Assembly (NCBI RefSeq): GCF_000768555.3
Contig: NZ_KN293980.1
Coordinates: 406,947-470,946 of the forward strand
Length of the DNA: 64,000 bases
Direction of reading: 5' to 3'
From: Roseovarius mucosus DSM 17069
Lineage (GTDB): Bacteria > Pseudomonadota > Alphaproteobacteria > Rhodobacterales > Rhodobacteraceae
The notes under the pieces were generated by a model, which made no database searches, was not told where the DNA came from, and saw nothing but the letters and a program-made list of their open reading frames with translations. Numbering within the stretch: the stretch's first letter is position 1; each line of letters begins with the position of its first letter. Positions 17,370-26,031 of the stretch are shown in pieces. The translations under genes and the position numbers were made by a program.

Positions 17370-19994
17370 GGGAGTGTCGTCGCTGTTTTGTGCAGACAGA
17401 AGCGGCGCAAAATCGTTGCGTGCCTCTTGTAATAGTGCCCGCGCGGCGGGGACAAGATCGCTCGTGCCGGGGTCTGTGCCCGCCCGTGCCAGGGTTTCCG
17501 CTTCTGATAAGGTTTCTGTCAGTTCCTCCAGCCCGATAAAGCCAGTCGATCCCACCGCCTTGTGGATGATCAACACCTTGTCGTCGAGCGAGAGCATCGG
17601 ATCGGTCATGGCCGCAAAGGCGGCCTCGGCATCGCTGAGCGTGGTGCTGACCAGCCGCAATGCGGTGTCGTGGCCCACCATCTCGCCCAGATCATGCAGC
17701 ATGGTCGCGGCATCGCGACTCTCGGTTAGAAGATCCTCGTCGTCGTTCTCGTCCTGATCCTCGAGCGTGATCTCTGCGGTCTCATCGCGCCGCGTGTCAC
17801 GGATGGCACGGGCGAGGTGTTCTTGGCCCACGGGTTTGGTCAGGATATTGTCCATCGCCACCGCTTGTTCGTCTCCGGTATGTGCGCCAATAAGGGCGGT
17901 CACGCCGATGATCACCGCCCGTGCCGATGGCCCACCGGAGGTGCGGATCATTTTGGCCGCGGTCGGCCCGTCCATCACCGGCATCGAAAAATCCATCAAG
18001 ATCACGTCAAAGGCTTCTGTCCCGGCCTTGTCCAGTGCTTCTTGACCGTTCGTGGCGGTCTCGGGCTTGTGGCCCATGCGCCGGACCATTTCGGTCATCA
18101 AGGTCAGGTTGATGTCATTGTCATCGACCACGAGGATGCGCTTGGAAACTACGGATGTTTCGCGTGAGAGAGCTGAAACCACAGGCGCAGTCTCTTTCTG
18201 ATCGGCCTGCGATAGCCGCAGCGGGATCGTGAAGAAAAAGCGGCTGCCGACGCCCGGCGTGCTAAAGAGCCCCAATTCGCCGCCCTGCCGCTCGATGGCA
18301 AGCTTGGCGATGGGCAGGCCGAGGCCGGTGCCCATTGCGGAATTCACCTCGCTACGGCCGACAGTCTCGAAACTCTCGAAAATGCGCTTCTGATCTTCCA
18401 GGGCGATGCCGACGCCGGTATCCTCGACCTCGACGGTCAGATCAAGATTGTCGGGTGCGTGGCCGCCGAGGCTGAGTCGGATGGAAATGACGCCGTTCTT
18501 GGTGAATTTTGCAGCGTTGCCTGCAAGATTGTAGAGCGCCCGTGAAAAGGCGTTGGGCAGTCCTTCAAGCCGGTGACTGTCAAAATCGCCTTGGGTGATC
18601 AACTCTATCCGGTTCTTGGCTTTCTTGGCGAGTGGTTGCAATTCGTCCACGATGTCGGCGGCGATGCGCGCGGGGCTGAATGGCACGGGCGTTTCTGTGC
18701 TCTCGCCCAGCCGGGTTAGTTCCAGCACATCATCCACTTGGACCAATGCGCGGGCGCTGCAATCGCGCGCAGTTTTGAGCAAGGCGCGATTTTCGGGATA
18801 CATGTCGGATTCGTTAATCAACGACAACGAGGCCATCAACCCATGCAGCGGCGTGCGCATCTCATGGCTCATGGTCGCCAGAAACATGCTTTTGGCGCGG
18901 GCGGCCTGTTCGGCCTGAACAAGCGCCGCGCGCAGGTTGGTTTCGGCCTCGACCTGTACCGAGATGTCGCGGATGAAAAGAATGACAATGGGATTGCCGG
19001 AAATGTCGTGATCCTCGACCATCGCGAAATCTACCGGGATCTCGCGCCCAACGGCGCTGCGGCAAGCGGCGACAAACGGGGCCTTTTCCCGGGGTGCCAG
19101 ACCCTCAACCGCATCGCGCGGCACGGAGGGATCGAAGATCAGAATATCCTCGGCGCGCATGGTCTGCAGGTCATCGGCGGTATAGCCCAGCAGGCGTTGC
19201 GCGCGGGCGTTGCTGTAGAGGATACGCGACTGCGGATCAGTCACGATCACTGCGTTCATGGTCGAATTGAACGCGGTCGAGAGCATGGCCGCGATTCGCC
19301 CTGTTTCGGCTGTCCGGCGCTCCAACTCGCGCCACAGGCGCACCGCCAGAACCGCGCCGATGGCCATCAGACAAAAGAGCAACAGCGACTGAATGAAAAA
19401 GCGCACGAAGAGGCGCTGTTCTTCAGCGCGCGCGCGTGAGGTTTCGACGGTGATTTCCTGAAGCCCGGCCACGGTGATATCGCGGACCATCGGATAGGTC
19501 GCTTCGACGGCGCTGCGAAAAGCCTCGAGTGCCGCCGGGTCATCGCCTTTGATGGCGTCGATCCGATTGGCCAGCCGTTCTCGCGCGACCTTGAGCCGCT
19601 CAACCCTATTCAGCAGCTCCTCGGATACCTCCATACGTTGCAGGGTCGAGCTAAAGATGTCCACGCGGCTGTAAAAAATATCAAACTCACGCTTGACCAT
19701 GGCCAGCGTGTCCGCGGTGAGCGGTGCCGTGATGTCGGGTCGTGTTACAAGAACCGCTGTGTCGAGTGTCTGCATCAACCCGAGATGGTCCACCTCGAGT
19801 TGTGCCACGACCCAGCCGCCATTGTCGGTGTTGGCGGATCGGATGTCTTCGAGGCGCTGCTGAAAGGCCATCGCGCTGACGAGCAGCGCGATGCTTGCCA
19901 CAAGCATAAGGAACAGCAGAATTTGCGCCGAAAGGCGCTTGGTCGTATTAAAGACCTTGTCCGGACCAGCGCCTTTGGAGGGGGGGGGAAGCAC
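17355..19994 (-). CDS. Membrane hybrid histidine kinase with PAS, receiver and Hpt domains
   Basis: The 879-residue protein has two membrane segments (about residues 24-45 and 197-219) around a periplasmic helical sensor, a PAS domain (about 240-345), and a histidine kinase with His377 in MSHEMRTPLHG. A HATPase follows with TGVGIALEDQ and GTGLGLPIAK. A receiver has Asp668 in LMDFSMPVMDG, and a C-terminal Hpt has His811 in IIHKAVGSTGFIGL. This is a complete internal phosphorelay that still needs an external output regulator. The start is a GTG followed at once by nine C in a row. It is 3 bases behind the molybdopterin-fold gene, so the two are co-transcribed. Confidence 0.9.
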   Translation of the reverse strand: MLPPPSKGAGPDKVFNTTKRLSAQILLFLMLVASIALLVSAMAFQQRLEDIRSANTDNGGWVVAQLEVDHLGLMQTLDTAVLVTRPDITAPLTADTLAMVKREFDIFYSRVDIFSSTLQRMEVSEELLNRVERLKVARERLANRIDAIKGDDPAALEAFRSAVEATYPMVRDITVAGLQEITVETSRARAEEQRLFVRFFIQSLLLFCLMAIGAVLAVRLWRELERRTAETGRIAAMLSTAFNSTMNAVIVTDPQSRILYSNARAQRLLGYTADDLQTMRAEDILIFDPSVPRDAVEGLAPREKAPFVAACRSAVGREIPVDFAMVEDHDISGNPIVILFIRDISVQVEAETNLRAALVQAEQAARAKSMFLATMSHEMRTPLHGLMASLSLINESDMYPENRALLKTARDCSARALVQVDDVLELTRLGESTETPVPFSPARIAADIVDELQPLAKKAKNRIELITQGDFDSHRLEGLPNAFSRALYNLAGNAAKFTKNGVISIRLSLGGHAPDNLDLTVEVEDTGVGIALEDQKRIFESFETVGRSEVNSAMGTGLGLPIAKLAIERQGGELGLFSTPGVGSRFFFTIPLRLSQADQKETAPVVSALSRETSVVSKRILVVDDNDINLTLMTEMVRRMGHKPETATNGQEALDKAGTEAFDVILMDFSMPVMDGPTAAKMIRTSGGPSARAVIIGVTALIGAHTGDEQAVAMDNILTKPVGQEHLARAIRDTRRDETAEITLEDQDENDDEDLLTESRDAATMLHDLGEMVGHDTALRLVSTTLSDAEAAFAAMTDPMLSLDDKVLIIHKAVGSTGFIGLEELTETLSEAETLARAGTDPGTSDLVPAARALLQEARNDFAPLLSAQNSDDTPSEAV

Positions 19995-19997
19995 GGG

Positions 19998-20492
19998 TCA
20001 TTCCGCGAGAATGTCGATCTTGTTCAACTGCCAGACACTGAGGGTGAAATACTCTTCGCTCTGATAGCGGGTGTCCGAGTCATACGGAAACACCATCCAG
20101 AGCGGTCCCTTTTCGCGCACCGAAAAAGCCGCATCGTCAATCCGGATGGCGAGGATCGGCACGTTGTCTTCCATGCGCGCCTCTGGGAAGGTCACGTTGT
20201 AGTCGTTGATGGCATAGACCCGCATGGAACCCGGCGTGCTGCCCGCGGCCTCGAGCACGGTTTTCAGAGAGGGGCCCGAAAAGGTCTTGGGCGTCGTGTC
20301 GGTCCAGATGGTCGTTGTCTCAAAGCTCTGTTGCGGCAGGGCGAGAAGATCCGCCTCGGTGAATGTCGTGGTCGCACCGCTGCGCAAATCGGTTACGGTC
20401 AGGATGACCTCATCGGCGAAAGCTGGGCTTGCGATGGTCTGGGCAAGGGAGAGGCCAAGAGCAGCGAGGGTCAGAAAAAATCTACGATTCAT
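19998..20492 (-). CDS. Periplasmic oxidoreductase molybdopterin-binding-like protein
   Basis: The 164-residue precursor has a signal peptide (MNRRFFLTLAALGLSLAQTI, cleaved near AFA). The mature part looks like the small sulfite-oxidase-type molybdopterin domain: FTEADLLALPQQSFETTTIW, SGPSLKTVLEAAG, VYAINDYNVTFP and KGPLWMVFPYD. The conserved cofactor cysteine of the family is not visible, so it may be a binding module rather than an enzyme. It directly precedes the hybrid kinase and is plausibly its periplasmic partner. An alternative ATG lies at 20,504. Confidence 0.7.
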   Translation of the reverse strand: MNRRFFLTLAALGLSLAQTIASPAFADEVILTVTDLRSGATTTFTEADLLALPQQSFETTTIWTDTTPKTFSGPSLKTVLEAAGSTPGSMRVYAINDYNVTFPEARMEDNVPILAIRIDDAAFSVREKGPLWMVFPYDSDTRYQSEEYFTLSVWQLNKIDILAE

Positions 20493-20569
20493 TGTATGTC
20501 TCATTTGGATACCGGAACAGGGCTGGGTCGCCTTCTGCGTTCTAACAGAGTTTTCGGATTAGGGGACGC

Positions 20570-20599
20570 TATCTAAAGGTATCGATATATCTAAAGATA
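20570..20599. promoter_or_regulatory. Paired palindromes upstream of the molybdopterin-fold/kinase operon
   Basis: TATCTAAAGGTATC (20,570-20,583) and TATCTAAAGATA (20,588-20,599) are two copies of one palindrome offset by 18 bases. The second is perfect and has the same core as the site at 16,199-16,212. They sit 78-107 bases upstream of the 20,492 start. They could equally serve a + strand transcript toward 20,659. Confidence 0.5.
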
Positions 20600-20614
20600 C
20601 TAACGCCTGACAAA

Positions 20615-20720
20615 AGTGTAGCGAAATCAACGCATACACTGTTCAGGGGAGGGCTCACATGAACGTGAGTTTTATTCCTGTATTTACTTCCGCGCCTAAG
20701 ACTTTAGCGGTCGACGTAAC
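20615..20720 (+). other. Hairpin leader and orphan start codon
   Basis: AGTGTAGCG and CGC-A-TACACT form a 9-bp stem with one bulge (20,615-20,640). GGGGAGGG (20,645-20,652) then lies 6 bases before an ATG at 20,659. The first codons read MNVSFIPVFTSAPKTLAVD and are less GC-rich than their surroundings. From about 20,722 the frame is antisense to the next gene, so it could be the stump of a lost gene, a leader peptide or a small RNA. No function is assigned. Confidence 0.3.
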
Positions 20721-20721
20721 G

Positions 20722-21306
20722 TCACATGATCGGCATGACGCGCACACCCTGGGCGATACGGCGCGCCCAGTTGGTGATATGCGGTTCGAATCGCTGGCGG
20801 GCATCGGGCAGCGCGGCGATCAGGACCATGATCGCGCGTTCGCGCCCGTCCTGCGGTGCCTTGAGTCCAAGCCGCGCATGCTGCCATGTGCCATCACTGA
20901 AACACACTTCGCCATCGCGGTCTTGCAACAGCCGGGCCGACCATTTGACGCCGAGCGTATCAAAGGCCATGTCATAGGGCGGTTGCTGCGAAGTCTGTGT
21001 CCGCACCGCATGGGTCATCAGAAAATCAAAGAGGACATCGGGATCAAGCAAAAGAATATCTGACCCCACCTCAATCCAGCCATCGGCGATGCGGCGGTCA
21101 AGTGCGCACCATTCCTGCTGGCCCTGCGCCCGAAACGCAAGGCGCTCGCCCTCACCGGTGGCCTCGGCGATTTCATAGCTGCGCGCGCCCAGCGAAAGCA
21201 ACGCAAAAGGGGCACTGGCGCTACAGACATGCCCATGGCTCGCGCAGCGGGGGCGGCCCTCTGCGTGGGCGATAACGGTGTCGGTCATGAATGTCTGGCT
21301 GTGCAT
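20722..21306 (-). CDS. Hypothetical protein
   Basis: The 194-residue product is not recognised. It is soluble, with several cysteines near the N terminus (PRCASHGHVCSAS), a DILLLDPDVLFDFLMTHAVR segment and a basic C-terminal helix (ITNWARRIAQGVRVMPIM). An internal ATG at 21,288 is an alternative start. It is divergent from the sigma-54-preceded gene at 21,450. Codon use is like its neighbours, which supports a real gene. Confidence 0.55.
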   Translation of the reverse strand: MHSQTFMTDTVIAHAEGRPRCASHGHVCSASAPFALLSLGARSYEIAEATGEGERLAFRAQGQQEWCALDRRIADGWIEVGSDILLLDPDVLFDFLMTHAVRTQTSQQPPYDMAFDTLGVKWSARLLQDRDGEVCFSDGTWQHARLGLKAPQDGRERAIMVLIAALPDARQRFEPHITNWARRIAQGVRVMPIM

Positions 21307-21378
21307 ATGCGGTCTCTATCCTGGGTCCGGGTCTGCGTTTGTCAACGACAGAGCCGGCTGGAATGTTAGCTGTCCACT

Positions 21379-21394
21379 TGGCATGAACCCTGCA
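21379..21394 (+). promoter_or_regulatory. Sigma-54 promoter-like element before the 21,450 gene
   Basis: TGGCATGAACCCTGCA matches the -24/-12 consensus at the invariant GG and GC with correct spacing and two deviations. Predicted transcription start is near 21,405, giving a 45-base leader. Confidence 0.55.
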
Positions 21395-21449
21395 GGCTAG
21401 GGCCAAGGCCGGACCTTCCGGCAATCCGCAAAACCCAAAGGATTCCCGT

Positions 21450-22145
21450 ATGAGCACCCCCCCGACCGAGCTGGAAAACAGTATTCAACTTGCGCTCGAG
21501 GCAGCAACCGCCGCCAATGACAGCGCCGAGGACGTGGCGCGCGTATCGACAGAGACATTGGCCGCCGCCGCACGGCTGGATAAATTCGCCAAGGGCATGA
21601 AACCGCTTTTGCTTGGTGTCGTCGCTGCAGCAGTTCTTTGTGTGGCATTGGCCGGGTTGGTTTACCTGCGCACCCTGTCGGATATGCGCACCGCAACAGC
21701 CACTCAGATCGAGGCGCTGACTGTATTTTCCAAATCCGTGGGCGATTTGCAGGCGCAGTTAGAGGCGTTGGGCGATATGTCCGAACGGGTCGCGGCGCTC
21801 GAAACGGCGCAAGCTGCCGGGATCGAGCGACTAGAAGCGGCGATGACTGCCGAGACCGCGCGGCTGGCCGAGGCCATGTCCGGCGCCGAGGACCCCGCCG
21901 CACCGCAAATGCTGCGCGGTTTGGTGGACCGGGTCGAGGCCAGCCATGCCGAGACGCGCGATGCCTTTGCCAAGGGGCTGTCGGACTTGCAACTCGCGAT
22001 GACAAAGATGTTGGCAGAGCGGGCCGAGGTGCTTGCCAAGGCCGCACCACAAACTGCTGCGTCCGCACCCAAGCCGGTTGCCAAGGCACCGGCGCGAAAG
22101 AAGCCGCAGGCCCGCGCCGAGCCCAATCCTTTTGGTTTCCCCTAG
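21450..22145 (+). CDS. Single-pass membrane protein with coiled coil, likely motility-linked
   Basis: The 231-residue protein has a cytoplasmic N-terminal region (about 50 residues), one membrane segment (PLLLGVVAAAVLCVALAGLV), and then a long helical coiled-coil region (LQAQLEALGDMSERVAALET and later heptads). It ends in an Ala/Pro/Lys-rich tail. No family is recognised. The upstream sigma-54 element and its place among flagellar genes suggest a flagellar accessory role. R. sphaeroides has bitopic motility proteins of this general shape, but I cannot show homology. The next gene starts 12 bases later. Confidence 0.6.
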   Translation: MSTPPTELENSIQLALEAATAANDSAEDVARVSTETLAAAARLDKFAKGMKPLLLGVVAAAVLCVALAGLVYLRTLSDMRTATATQIEALTVFSKSVGDLQAQLEALGDMSERVAALETAQAAGIERLEAAMTAETARLAEAMSGAEDPAAPQMLRGLVDRVEASHAETRDAFAKGLSDLQLAMTKMLAERAEVLAKAAPQTAASAPKPVAKAPARKKPQARAEPNPFGFP

Positions 22146-22157
22146 GAGGGTGGGCGC

Positions 22158-22856
22158 ATGAGCCCCGCTGATCCATCGACGCGCGCCACCGCGCTCGCGC
22201 TGACCTCGGTCAATCCACAGGGCAAATCGCTGGGCCTGCGGTCTGGCGACATCCTGCTCCGTGTGGACGGGCAGTTGGTTGACGGCAAGACCAAGGATAT
22301 CCAGGCCCTGTTCAAGAATCAGCCTGAGCGTGCGCGCCTGATGTGGATCTACCGTGACGGGCAGGTGTGGCCGATACTGGGGCGCAGCGCCATTCTTGGG
22401 CGGTGGCGCGTAACGCCAAAGCCTGAGGGCATCACCGCTCTGCCCGAGCATCGCCCGGCGGACCGGTGGCAGAATTTTGAGGTTATGATCGGCCCGGATG
22501 AGAGCTATGATGCACAACCGCGGACGCCATCGACAATAGCGCTTTTACCGCCCCTTTACATGATCCAGATGCGGCTTTGGACGCCGCTGATCCTATGGGC
22601 GGCGTTGATGCTGGTCTCAATACCGTTAGGGTGGATTGCGGGTGCCGCGCTTCAGGTGCTTATCTGCGTTTATTTCTGGCGCGCTGCGCCGATGCTGGTG
22701 CGCGCGGATCGTACCGCGCGCGGCTTTCGCCTTTGGCGGGTTGTTGCCGCGAAGTCAGAGAGGGACTTGCACAGGCAGATGACCACGCTGGCACCGGATA
22801 TGCGGTTCGTTCACGCACCGGTGCGGTCGCTGCCCGAGCGGGTCGTGGCGCGCTAA
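22158..22856 (+). CDS. PDZ-like membrane protein, unknown
   Basis: The 232-residue protein starts after AGGAGGGTGG. Its N terminus resembles a PDZ ligand-binding module: VNPQGKSLGLRSGDILLRVDGQLVDG. It is followed by about 100 polar residues and a hydrophobic hairpin (LWTPLILWAALMLVSIPLGW, then IAGAALQVLICVYFW). The C terminus is basic and probably cytoplasmic. It is co-transcribed with the coiled-coil membrane protein. No known family beyond the PDZ resemblance; role inferred only from context. Confidence 0.55.
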   Translation: MSPADPSTRATALALTSVNPQGKSLGLRSGDILLRVDGQLVDGKTKDIQALFKNQPERARLMWIYRDGQVWPILGRSAILGRWRVTPKPEGITALPEHRPADRWQNFEVMIGPDESYDAQPRTPSTIALLPPLYMIQMRLWTPLILWAALMLVSIPLGWIAGAALQVLICVYFWRAAPMLVRADRTARGFRLWRVVAAKSERDLHRQMTTLAPDMRFVHAPVRSLPERVVAR

Positions 22857-22871
22857 CGCCTCGACCGCGCT

Positions 22872-24194
22872 TTACATGCCGTTCAGTTTGCCCTGACGCT
22901 TGCGCTGAAAGGACGAGGGGATATGCAGCATGTCGCGGTATTTCGCGACCGTGCGGCGGGCCAGGACCGGGCCATCGGCGCTGATCATCTGGGCGATGGC
23001 ATCATCGCTCAGCGGATTGGCAGGGTCTTCCCCGGCGACCATCTTTTGAATGCGGTAACGGACGGCTGCGGCCGAGGCCCCGCCTTCGCCATCGGCATCC
23101 CCGGCCAGCGCGGTGCTAAAGAACCGCTTGAGGCCCATGGTGCCTTGCGGTGTAACCATCAGGATGCCGGTGGTCACGCGGCTTACGGTGCTTTCGTGCA
23201 CGCCGATCGCCTGCGCCACATCGGCCAGCGTCATGGGCGCGATCTTGGCGGGGCCATGCTCGAGAAATGCCGCCTGACGGCGCGCGATTTCGGCACCCAC
23301 GGCAAGGGCGGTCTGATTGCGATGCTCGACCGCGCGGCGCAGCCAACGGGCGACGCCAAGTCGCTCACCGACATACTCTCGGGCGCGCTTGTCCTGTGTT
23401 GCTACGGCGGCGCTCTCCTCGTCTACCAGCACGGCAGGCAGGGTCGAGCGGTTGAGTTCCACCTTCCAACCCGTTGCCCCACGGCTGACGATCAGATCGG
23501 GCTCACGTTCGGACAGATTGGCGATGTGGAAATCGGCGCCGGGCTTGGGATTGAGGCTGCGCAGTTGTTTCAGCGTGGCGCGCAGATCGTCCATGCTACA
23601 GGCGCAAACGCGGGCCAACCCGGTAAGATCGGCCGCCGCAAGACGCGGCAGATTGTTGAGAACCGCGCGAAAGAGAGGCGTCATCAACCCCTGATCCTCG
23701 GCTTGAAGGGCCAAACACTCCGCGAGAGTGCGTGCAAAGAGACCCGCAGGCTCGACGGCTTGCACCGCATGCAGCATGTGCTCTGCCTCGGTCATGTCGA
23801 GACCGCAGGCAAAGGCGATTTCTTCCAGAGGTTCGCCCAACCAGCCGTTTTCATCGAGCGCTTCGAGGAAGCGGTCGGCGATGAGACGGTCCTGAGGGGA
23901 ATGAAACATCAGATCGAACTGAGCCGCGACATGGGCATAGAGCGAGAGCGGGTGATCGGCGATCCGGCCTGTGGCGTCGTCGGCATCCGTTCCCCTCCCG
24001 CCGACATGCGGCAGGCTGGGCAGGGCACGGTCAGAGCGGGCCACTTCGATAAACGGGTTCTCTTCGGCTTCCTGCTCAATATAGCGTTGCAGGTCAGTGT
24101 TGGACAGTTGCAACAAGGCAATCGCCTGTTGCATGTGGCCGGTCATCACAAGGCCCTGTGTTTGGGCAGCGCGCTGAGAAATTTGCAGGTTCAT
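22872..24194 (-). CDS. rpoN: RNA polymerase sigma-54 factor RpoN
   Basis: RpoN directs transcription from -24/-12 promoters, here those of the flagellar genes. The 440-residue protein has the Gln/Leu-rich region I (GLVMTGHMQQAIALLQLSN), the helix-turn-helix VAQAIGVHESTVSRVT, and a C-terminal RpoN box (ARRTVAKYRDMLHIPSS). It ends 15 bases from the convergent PDZ-like gene. Its ATG follows TTGGAG. Placement within the flagellar locus fits the dedicated second RpoN of R. sphaeroides, although other rpoN copies cannot be judged from here. Confidence 0.96.
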   Translation of the reverse strand: MNLQISQRAAQTQGLVMTGHMQQAIALLQLSNTDLQRYIEQEAEENPFIEVARSDRALPSLPHVGGRGTDADDATGRIADHPLSLYAHVAAQFDLMFHSPQDRLIADRFLEALDENGWLGEPLEEIAFACGLDMTEAEHMLHAVQAVEPAGLFARTLAECLALQAEDQGLMTPLFRAVLNNLPRLAAADLTGLARVCACSMDDLRATLKQLRSLNPKPGADFHIANLSEREPDLIVSRGATGWKVELNRSTLPAVLVDEESAAVATQDKRAREYVGERLGVARWLRRAVEHRNQTALAVGAEIARRQAAFLEHGPAKIAPMTLADVAQAIGVHESTVSRVTTGILMVTPQGTMGLKRFFSTALAGDADGEGGASAAAVRYRIQKMVAGEDPANPLSDDAIAQMISADGPVLARRTVAKYRDMLHIPSSFQRKRQGKLNGM

Positions 24195-24323
24195 CGTTTT
24201 TTCTCCAATCTCGTGCTTAAATACCTATCTGGCCTGCCGTTAGACTGAAGACTCGGAATTCGACGTTAAGGGCCTTGTCGATCCGGTAACAATAAAATCC
24301 ACTAAGTCGCTTTGATTAAATTG

Positions 24324-24351
24324 AAAAAACCCCAACGATACCGTTGGGGTT
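24324..24351 (-). terminator. Rho-independent terminator of flagellin
   Basis: On the minus strand, AACCCCAACG and CGTTGGGGTT form a 10-bp stem with a GTAT loop, followed by TTTT. It lies 28 bases after the flagellin stop and separates flagellin from rpoN. Confidence 0.9.
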
Positions 24352-24378
24352 CTTTCGATACTGTCGAGATTTCGACGT

Positions 24379-25857
24379 TTACCGGAGCAGCGAGAGCATC
24401 CCCTGAGCCGACTGGTTGGCCTGAGCGAGCATTGCAGTGCTGGCCTGAGACAGAATCTGCGAGCGTGCCATCTCGGATGATTCCTTGGCAAAGTCGGCAT
24501 CCATAACTCCCGAACGGGCGGCCTGAACGTTGACCGTGATGTTGGTCAGGTTCGAGATCGTGCTGTCGAGACGGTTGGACACGGCACCGAGGTCGGAACG
24601 TGCCTGGCTGACCTTTTGCAGGGCGACGTCGATCACCTTGAGCGCGTCGGCGGCCCCTTCGAGGGTCGTCAGGTCGATTTCAGCAACCGAGCTCAGTTCC
24701 GAGGTATTGGCTGCGGCCTCGAAGAACACGGTCCCAGCGGTGACGACATCGGTCCCGACAGAGAATTGCTTGGTCGAGCTCAGTTCCACTTGGCCGCTGA
24801 CCGCGACGTCGTTGTCGGTGTCATCCAGCGTTGCGGTATGGGTGCCCGCGGTGGCACCAGAGGCCGTGCCGTCCGCATTCTGCGCCGTCACATCCATTGT
24901 CGAGGCGCCGGTGCCGGTGGTGAAATCCGTGATCAGGATGTCGGCGCCGGTGGCATCGGTCAGCTTGATGCTGGAATTGTCATCGCCCATGGTCGCGGTC
25001 ACGCCGGTCCGGCCAGACTGGTTGTTGATCGCGGTTGCAATGCCGCGCAGATCGGATGTGTCAGAGATAGCCACCGTGCCGATGTTTACGCCGTTGACGT
25101 CAAAGGTGACGGTGTCAGCGGCCGAGAAGCCCGACAGCTCGAGGTTGGTTGTGGCCGAAGCGGTCACGCCGGTCGAGGCGCTAACGTCATTGATTGCGGA
25201 GGCCATTTCCTCGGCCGATTGGCCAGCGGTTGTGGTCAGCTCTGCGCTACCGGCAAAACCGGTGATGTTAATGGTCGTGGCGGCAGCAATGCCGGTGTCG
25301 GCGGTGCCTGCACCTGCGGCCAACGACACGTTCGAGGTCACGGTATGCGCGCCAATGTCGGTGGCAGCGGCGCTGTCCACGCTGATGTTGAGCACCTGGC
25401 CCGAGTCAGCGCCGATTTGGAACTGCTTGCCGGCGAAAGACCCGTCAAGGATGTTCATACCGTTAAAGGTGGTGTCCTTGGCGACACGGTTGATCTCGGT
25501 CACGAGCTGCTTGGCTTCGGCCCCGAGGTTCGAACGGTCAGAGGCGGTGTTGGTGTCGTTCGACGACTGGACGGCCAGTTCGCGCAGACGCTGGAGCATG
25601 TTGGAAACCTCGACATGCGCGCCTTCGGTCGTATCCAACAGGTTCTTGCCGTCGGTGGCGTTGCGGACGGCCTGGTTGAGGCCGGTGATCTGCGAGGTCA
25701 TCTTTTCCGCGATGGCCATGCCGGCAGCGTCGTCCTTGGCGGCGTTGATGCGCAGACCCGAGGACAGGCGGCTCATGGCCGCGTTCATGTCGTCGTTGAC
25801 GCGTGTCATGTTGGCCTGTGCCGTGATCGCGCTCATATTGGTATTGATCGTGGTCAT
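24379..25857 (-). CDS. fliC: Flagellin FliC
   Basis: This is the 492-residue filament subunit. The N-terminal D0/D1 helices (MTTINTNMSAITAQANMTRV, SSGLRINAAKDDAAGMAIAE) and the C-terminal partner (ESSEMARSQILSQASTAMLA, ending GMLSLLR) are canonical. The Thr/Ala/Asp-rich middle is the variable surface part. It is transcribed alone: a strong terminator follows, and upstream is a 249-base gap toward motA holding a sigma-28-like element. FliS and FliA are encoded in the same window. An SD (CAGGAG) precedes the ATG. Confidence 0.96.
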   Translation of the reverse strand: MTTINTNMSAITAQANMTRVNDDMNAAMSRLSSGLRINAAKDDAAGMAIAEKMTSQITGLNQAVRNATDGKNLLDTTEGAHVEVSNMLQRLRELAVQSSNDTNTASDRSNLGAEAKQLVTEINRVAKDTTFNGMNILDGSFAGKQFQIGADSGQVLNISVDSAAATDIGAHTVTSNVSLAAGAGTADTGIAAATTINITGFAGSAELTTTAGQSAEEMASAINDVSASTGVTASATTNLELSGFSAADTVTFDVNGVNIGTVAISDTSDLRGIATAINNQSGRTGVTATMGDDNSSIKLTDATGADILITDFTTGTGASTMDVTAQNADGTASGATAGTHTATLDDTDNDVAVSGQVELSSTKQFSVGTDVVTAGTVFFEAAANTSELSSVAEIDLTTLEGAADALKVIDVALQKVSQARSDLGAVSNRLDSTISNLTNITVNVQAARSGVMDADFAKESSEMARSQILSQASTAMLAQANQSAQGMLSLLR

Positions 25858-25930
25858 TTTCAGTCTCCTGGGTTGACTTGCTACGTTGGGCAGCGCTTGG
25901 GTTGGATACGCTGTCCAGCGCTTGACAAGA

Positions 25931-25956
25931 GCAACGGCGGCGGCAGAAAATGTTTA
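25931..25956 (-). promoter_or_regulatory. Possible sigma-28 promoter of flagellin
   Basis: On the minus strand, TAAA is followed after 14 bases by GCCGTTGC, close to the sigma-28 pattern TAAA-N15-GCCGATAA, about 74 bases before the flagellin ATG. The spacer is one short and the -10 has mismatches. An overlapping weak -24/-12-like string (TGCCGCC...TTGCT) lacks the GG of sigma-54 sites. Confidence 0.35.
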
Positions 25957-26031
25957 GTGAGATTTCTCAAAATCGTTACAAGTACCTGTAAACAAAAGCA
26001 TTAATACTTTTGCGTTCAGCCCTTGTCGGCT

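Noticed and set aside
22923..24248. 441-codon + strand frame opposite rpoN
   Set aside because: It is antisense to a complete rpoN and has low-complexity His/Gly/Arg-rich translation typical of shadows.
25941..25956. Sigma-54-like string before flagellin
   Set aside because: TGCCGCC replaces TGGCACG, losing the invariant GG. The sigma-28 reading is better.
24530..26004. Two long + strand frames (448 and 462 codons) opposite flagellin
   Set aside because: Flagellin is unmistakable on the other strand with its own terminator. The frames show no family motifs.
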